Shown here piece after piece: positions 3,858 to 7,777 of a stretch of 7,777 nucleotides of DNA. The position numbers were made by a program, and so were the translations under genes. Position 1 is the stretch's first letter, and every line of letters begins with the position of its first letter. The notes under the pieces are model-generated. The model saw nothing but the letters and a program-made list of their open reading frames with translations. It did not search any database and was not told the origin of the DNA. Source of the DNA: Bacteroidales bacterium UBA3684 (lineage in GTDB: Bacteria > Bacteroidota > Bacteroidia > Bacteroidales > P3); the NCBI GenBank assembly GCA_002372855.1, contig DFIZ01000069.1, positions 24,732 to 32,508 of the forward strand. The letters are read 5' to 3'.

Positions 3858-6731
3858 TTACCGGAGGAGGGTGACAGTGCCTGTGACCTCGTGCCAGCGG
3901 TCGGGGTCGATGACGGTGCGGTAGCGGAAATACCAGGGGTAGGCGCCCTGCGGGCAGGGGGTGCCGTTGTGGGTGCCGTCCCAGCCAACGCCAGGATTGG
4001 AGGAGGAATACACCTTGAGGCCGTGACGGTTATAGATGGTCAGGGTTCCTTCCAGGATGTCTTCGTTGACGATGAAGAAACGGTTGTTGGTAGGCTGCGA
4101 GGGGGTGAAGACGTTGGGGATCCACAAGGCGGCGTGGCTGATGTGGAGGGTGGCTGTAGCGGTGTCGGTGCAGATGCCGTTGCCGACGGCCAGAAGGACG
4201 GTCAGGCTGTCCCAGGAGGCCGATGCAGTATAGTTGATTGTGGCCCTGGTGTCGACAAGGCGTATGGTGTCGCTGCCGGGGTAGGGAATGATCGACCATT
4301 GCCGCGAGGAGAACTCGTCGCTGAGATCCATTGCCGTCAGGTCAAGGCTGGTGTATGTGAGAATGACGGGAACCACCTTCAGGGCTGCCTTGGGAGGCTT
4401 GATGGGATGGAGGGCGACACTTTTCGATGTGGGACAGAAGAGACTGTCGCCACGGAAGATGTAGAAAGAGGTGAGGGTGTAGACGGCCTCGTCGCCGACG
4501 GGTTCGACATAGACGAGGCTGCTGTGCTCGTTGCCGTCGAGGGTGCTGTCGTGGGGGGTGGAGCTCCACTCGACAACCGGGAGCTGGGTGACGGCTGTGA
4601 GCCAGTAGCGGCTACCGTCGCAGTTGGGTTGTTGGTAGATGACCAGCGTGGAGTCGGGCGGCAGCTGGACGAGGGGTTGAACGACGAAAGAGTCGCACCC
4701 GTCAGCGGTCCATCCCGCCTGGCTGCGGAGGGAGAACTCGGTGGGTTCGGTGATGGAGGGATTGCCGACCTGCTGGTTGCGCCATTGGTAGATGCTGCTG
4801 TAGCAGAAGGTGTCTATGGGCAGCACAGTCTCTACATAGCCAGGATCGGCGTAGACGACGGTGTACTGGGTGGTGTCGGAACATCCGGCATTGAGCGACG
4901 CAATGAGGGTGACGGTGTAGGTACCGGGGCGCAGGAAGATGTGGGTCGGGGCATAGTCGGACGAGGTGTTGCCATCGCCGAAGTCCCACCAGGCGCCGTC
5001 GCATGGTGGGTTGTAGGGCCGGGGCAGGCTGTCGTCGCCCAGGATGGTGCTTCGGTTGGCGAACTGCACCTCGTAGCCTGCACATCCGTAGGTGACGGTA
5101 CGCACGGTGTCTACTACGGCCTGCGGCCAGAAGTTGGTGATGTAGGTGTTCATGGTGAGGTAGCAGGCAGGGTTTTCGACGAAGGAGAGGCGGCAGCGGA
5201 TGGTGCCTTCGGAGGTGGGATAGGTGACTGTTTGGTCGGTCGAGATGGTGTCGGTGATGTCGTTGCCTGCATACCAGAGGTAGTAGAAACCGTCGGGGGC
5301 GGTGAAAGTGTTGGTGTCCACGGTGCCGCAGAGTTCAGCTGTGGCCACGGGTTGCTGGCACTCAGCGTAAAAGTAGGCATAGCCGAAATGTCCGCCCTGG
5401 CAGCAGTCCTTGGAGGTGAGTTTCAGGCGGATATCCTGACCGTGGTATGGGATGAGGTTGATGCCCACGGTGGTCCAGTCTTTCCACAACACTTCCGGAG
5501 GCACCTGGTACCAGCCCAGGTCGCTGTTGGCCACGAATCTGGCGGCACCGCATTGCGGGTCGATGGTGTCGCCGTTGCCGTCGAGCAACACCATGCTGAA
5601 GAAGGGCTGGCAGGAGGGACCGTGGTCGGGGTTCTGCAGTATGGCGGCATAGTAGAGCATGATGAGCGAGTAGTCGTTGGTATCGACGTGGAGGAAGTAT
5701 TCGATGGACTCGTTGTCTTGGGTGAGCCAGTTGCCCAGGCGGATGGACCAGGGCTTGCCTGGCGGCACCAAGCGCAGGCGGTCGTAGCAAATGCCGTCGG
5801 TCGCCAAGGTGTCCCGATTGAGCGTATGGTAAGAGAAGGCCGAGTATTCCGGTTCGCAGCAATAGAACCCAAAGGAACCGTTGCTTTCGCCCCTGACATA
5901 GCTGGAAGCGAGGTCGTCGAAGGCGGGGATGCCATGGTGGCTGGAGGGGAGGGTGGTGAAGTGGGTGCGGTACCAGCACCAGGGCGCGTCGGCGGTGGAA
6001 GAGTCGTAGAAGGTGACGTAGTAGCGAGTGTTGGGGGCAAGGCCGGTCAGGGGAATGGTGTCGGAGGTGAGGGGGGTGTCGGTGCCAAGGAGTCGCATGA
6101 CGGTCGACGGGGTGCGGCCGAAGAGGATGAGGGTTGCCTGGTTGGAGGTGACATTGGCCGTTCTCATTTGAACAATGGCGGGTCGCTGGCACAAGTAAGG
6201 ATTGGGTTCGGAAGTGTGCCCATTGGGATTGTAATTGGTCTCGGCCGAGTTCCAGCTGACCTCTATATGGCGTTGCAGGGAATAGGTGTTATTGAAGGAG
6301 AAGGCGTCGTACTGGAGGTGCATGGTGAGCCGATGGCTGCGGACCCGGAGGGTGTCCGTAAGGGTGCTGCCAGTGAAGTTGTTCACCACGCGGGTACCCG
6401 TGACGGGGTCACCTTCCCAGATACTGATGTGTCCGTGTATGACGTCGGGGGACCGGCCGCAGAGACCGGTGATGTTGATAATGAAGTCGGTACTGTCGAA
6501 AGAAGAGAGCAACACCACCCACCCGTCGAAACTGGCAGGCCAGTTGTCGTAGTTGATACTTTTGCTGGTGCCGAGGGGGTGGTAGTTGTAGTAGTATGTG
6601 GTGTCGCCGTCGACCAATTGGGCGTAGAGCGGAGTGGCAAAGAGCTGCAGGACAAAGAGAATGCAAAAAACAGACCTCCCGGCTGATTTCCCGTCGGAAG
6701 TCTCTGTTTTCTCTGTTTGCCCTCGATTCAT
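3858..6731 (-). CDS. Secreted multidomain protein with T9SS type B sorting domain (jelly-roll-like and PKD domains)
   Basis: A 957-residue protein predicted to be exported by Sec and then through the type IX secretion system to the cell surface or medium. Its specific role is unknown. Visible in order: a charged N-terminus and hydrophobic signal segment ending TPLYAQ (cleavage near residue 37); a beta-rich N-terminal region; a fibronectin-III-like stretch (about 190-262, with NTRYYVTFYD); a jelly-roll/lectin-like domain (about 266-460, GIPAFDDL to HFGYAYFYAEC, with DPQCGAARFVAN) of a kind I recognise in Bacteroidales surface proteins; an Ig-like stretch; a PKD domain (about 550-628, WWDFGDGNTSS then PGTYTVTLIAS); further Cys-containing beta modules; and a C-terminal type B (CHU_C / gliding-motility-associated) domain from about 871 (NVFTPS, LTIYNRHGLKVY, WDG, G.YPWYFRY) to the end. 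No catalytic motif is apparent, so adhesion or carbohydrate binding is a guess. The start is the only in-frame ATG ahead of the signal peptide. There is no clear promoter upstream; recQ read-through is possible. Confidence 0.93.
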   Translation of the reverse strand: MNRGQTEKTETSDGKSAGRSVFCILFVLQLFATPLYAQLVDGDTTYYYNYHPLGTSKSINYDNWPASFDGWVVLLSSFDSTDFIINITGLCGRSPDVIHGHISIWEGDPVTGTRVVNNFTGSTLTDTLRVRSHRLTMHLQYDAFSFNNTYSLQRHIEVSWNSAETNYNPNGHTSEPNPYLCQRPAIVQMRTANVTSNQATLILFGRTPSTVMRLLGTDTPLTSDTIPLTGLAPNTRYYVTFYDSSTADAPWCWYRTHFTTLPSSHHGIPAFDDLASSYVRGESNGSFGFYCCEPEYSAFSYHTLNRDTLATDGICYDRLRLVPPGKPWSIRLGNWLTQDNESIEYFLHVDTNDYSLIMLYYAAILQNPDHGPSCQPFFSMVLLDGNGDTIDPQCGAARFVANSDLGWYQVPPEVLWKDWTTVGINLIPYHGQDIRLKLTSKDCCQGGHFGYAYFYAECQQPVATAELCGTVDTNTFTAPDGFYYLWYAGNDITDTISTDQTVTYPTSEGTIRCRLSFVENPACYLTMNTYITNFWPQAVVDTVRTVTYGCAGYEVQFANRSTILGDDSLPRPYNPPCDGAWWDFGDGNTSSDYAPTHIFLRPGTYTVTLIASLNAGCSDTTQYTVVYADPGYVETVLPIDTFCYSSIYQWRNQQVGNPSITEPTEFSLRSQAGWTADGCDSFVVQPLVQLPPDSTLVIYQQPNCDGSRYWLTAVTQLPVVEWSSTPHDSTLDGNEHSSLVYVEPVGDEAVYTLTSFYIFRGDSLFCPTSKSVALHPIKPPKAALKVVPVILTYTSLDLTAMDLSDEFSSRQWSIIPYPGSDTIRLVDTRATINYTASASWDSLTVLLAVGNGICTDTATATLHISHAALWIPNVFTPSQPTNNRFFIVNEDILEGTLTIYNRHGLKVYSSSNPGVGWDGTHNGTPCPQGAYPWYFRYRTVIDPDRWHEVTGTVTLLR

Positions 6732-6742
6732 ATATATATATT
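6729..6742 (-). repeat. (AT)6 dinucleotide run merging into the start codon of the T9SS-exported protein
   Basis: On the coding strand the leader reads AATATATATATATG, so the last AT of the run forms the start codon. Losing or gaining a unit would keep the ATG in place and alter only the spacing to upstream sequence. No Shine-Dalgarno-like purine run is visible, which is common in Bacteroidota, where an AT-rich leader is often enough. Whether the run varies in length cannot be told from one sequence. Confidence 0.6.
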
Positions 6743-6752
6743 GTTGGCGGGC

Positions 6753-7777
6753 TTAATGCCCGTAGTCGGCCATGAACTTGATGCGCATCAGGCGTATCTC
6801 CTCCTCGGTGTAGTCGGGGTCGTCCTCGAATTCCTCGTAGGCCTCCTCGAGCGAGGCGCTCTCGGAGTTGCGCCAGTATTCGAGCAGTTCCTCCTGGTGG
6901 TCGGGCTCTATTTCCTCATTAATATAGTAATCAATATTTAATTTAGTGCCGCTGGAGATGATGTGCTCCATCTCGGTGAGCAGCTCGTCCATGGTGATGC
7001 CCTTGCCGGCGGCAATGTCCTCCAGGCTCTTGCGGCGGTCGATGGACATGATGATATATACCTTCAGGCCCGACTTGTTGACGGCCGAGCGGACAACGAT
7101 GTCCTGCGGACGCTCGATGTCGTTGTCCTCGACGTAGCGCTTGATGAGTTCGATGAAGGGCTCGCCGTACTTCTGCGCCTTGGCGATGCCCACGCCGGCA
7201 CAGTGGCTCAGCTCCTCCACCGTGCAGGGATATTGAAGTGTCATGTCCTTGAGCGACGACTCCTCGAAGATGACGTATGCCGGGAGCTTCTCGCGCGAGG
7301 CGATGCTCTTGCGGAGGCTCTTGAGCTGCACGTAGAGGGCTTCGTCGCCGGCTGCCGAGGCGCCGCCTGCGGCGGCCATCATCTCCTCCTCATCTTCCGT
7401 GGCGGCCGCCGAGTAGTCGTGGTCGCAGGTGACATAGATGCTGTAGGGCGACTTGATGAACTTGTGCCCCGCCGGGGTGAGCTTCAGCACGCCGTATTGT
7501 TCAATTTCCTTCTGCAGCAGACCCTCGAACTGCGACTGCCTCAACACTGCTTTCCAGAAGAGGTCGTCGTGGTCCGACCCGCCGCCAAACTGCTCCAGCT
7601 TGTCCAGGTGGTAGGTCTTGGTGTTGGTATTCTTGCGACCCATCATCACGTCGACGATGTCCTTGGCCTTGAAGGCCTGCTTCATGGCGAGCACGGTCTC
7701 CAGCGCATACTGCATCTCCTCCTTGGCCTCGACCTGGGGCTTGGGGTGGGTGCAGTTGTCGCAGTTGCCGCAGTAGG
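6753..7777 (-). CDS. recQ: ATP-dependent DNA helicase RecQ, C-terminal part (5' end outside window)
   Basis: RecQ is a 3'-5' DNA helicase acting in recombination and fork repair. Only the last 340 codons are here; the SF2 helicase core lies beyond the window edge. The fragment opens with the zinc-site cysteines YCGNCDNC (fragment residues 1-8), the end of the C4 zinc subdomain. Next comes the RQC winged helix (about 21-120, with FWKAVLRQ and GLLQKEIEQYGVLKLT), then an acidic Ala/Gly-rich linker (about 122-145), then an HRDC domain (about 147-217, with LPAYVIFEESSLKDM and the helix-hairpin-like GVGIAKAQKYG). A last helical region (about 225-340, IIMSIDRRKSLEDIA to the end FMADYGH) matches the extra HTH-like C-terminus I know from Bacteroides RecQ proteins. 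A methionine at 7715 is internal, since the frame stays open with conserved sequence upstream. The TAA stop lies 21 bp before the next gene on the same strand, so read-through transcription is possible. Confidence 0.96.
   Translation of the reverse strand, partial: YCGNCDNCTHPKPQVEAKEEMQYALETVLAMKQAFKAKDIVDVMMGRKNTNTKTYHLDKLEQFGGGSDHDDLFWKAVLRQSQFEGLLQKEIEQYGVLKLTPAGHKFIKSPYSIYVTCDHDYSAAATEDEEEMMAAAGGASAAGDEALYVQLKSLRKSIASREKLPAYVIFEESSLKDMTLQYPCTVEELSHCAGVGIAKAQKYGEPFIELIKRYVEDNDIERPQDIVVRSAVNKSGLKVYIIMSIDRRKSLEDIAAGKGITMDELLTEMEHIISSGTKLNIDYYINEEIEPDHQEELLEYWRNSESASLEEAYEEFEDDPDYTEEEIRLMRIKFMADYGH

Noticed and set aside
3830..3860. Intrinsic terminator after the secreted-protein gene
   Set aside because: A T-run (3849-3855) follows the stop on the minus strand, but I found no convincing GC-rich stem directly before it. 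The T-run may instead belong to the promoter region of the thiamine operon.
2208..6686. A 1492-codon open frame on the plus strand, antisense to the receptor and secreted-protein genes
   Set aside because: It runs antisense across two well-supported genes, the riboswitch and the promoter. Its translation is low-complexity Val/Gly/Glu/Ala-rich with no recognisable domain. GC-rich codon use on the real strand explains the lack of stops.

Overview
The window looks like a moderately GC-rich member of the Bacteroidales (Bacteroidota). The signs are a type IX secretion (T9SS) type B sorting domain, a RecQ of the Bacteroides kind with an extra C-terminal helical domain, a TAnnTTTG-type promoter box, and a thiamine-salvage operon arranged as in Bacteroides (TonB-dependent receptor, PnuT, thiamine pyrophosphokinase) behind a TPP riboswitch. 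All five genes lie on the minus strand, so the order of transcription runs from high to low coordinates.

Layout in transcription order: (1) the 3' part of recQ (7777 to 6753), entering at the zinc-binding cysteines. (2) After a 21-bp AT-repeat spacer, a 957-residue secreted multidomain protein ending in a T9SS type B domain (6731 to 3858). (3) A 153-bp gap with a promoter and a TPP riboswitch whose 3' end nearly touches the next start codon. (4) A 759-residue TonB-dependent receptor (3704 to 1425). (5) After a 36-bp spacer of 8-bp tandem repeats, a PnuC-family transporter of the thiamine type, PnuT, with a TTG start (1388 to 732). (6) Overlapping it by 25 bp, thiamine pyrophosphokinase (756 to 85). 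The last 84 bases hold only a possible weak terminator. Genes 4 to 6 make a full salvage route: outer-membrane uptake of thiamine, inner-membrane passage, and pyrophosphorylation to TPP, which would feed back on the riboswitch.

The most unusual content is a set of four different short-repeat elements crowded into the last two genes of this operon. Two heptamer-repeat patches (one with a perfect 26-bp palindrome) lie in frame inside the pyrophosphokinase gene. A roughly 110-bp GC-rich inverted-repeat element lies in frame in a PnuT cytoplasmic loop. An 8-bp tandem repeat fills the spacer before pnuT. The conserved catalytic motifs around the coding-region repeats are intact, so these look like tolerated in-frame peptide insertions. 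The heptamers are stop-free on the strand that is read, while the stop-containing octamer is outside genes. A one-unit change in either heptamer array would shift the kinase reading frame, so a phase-switching role is possible but unproven.
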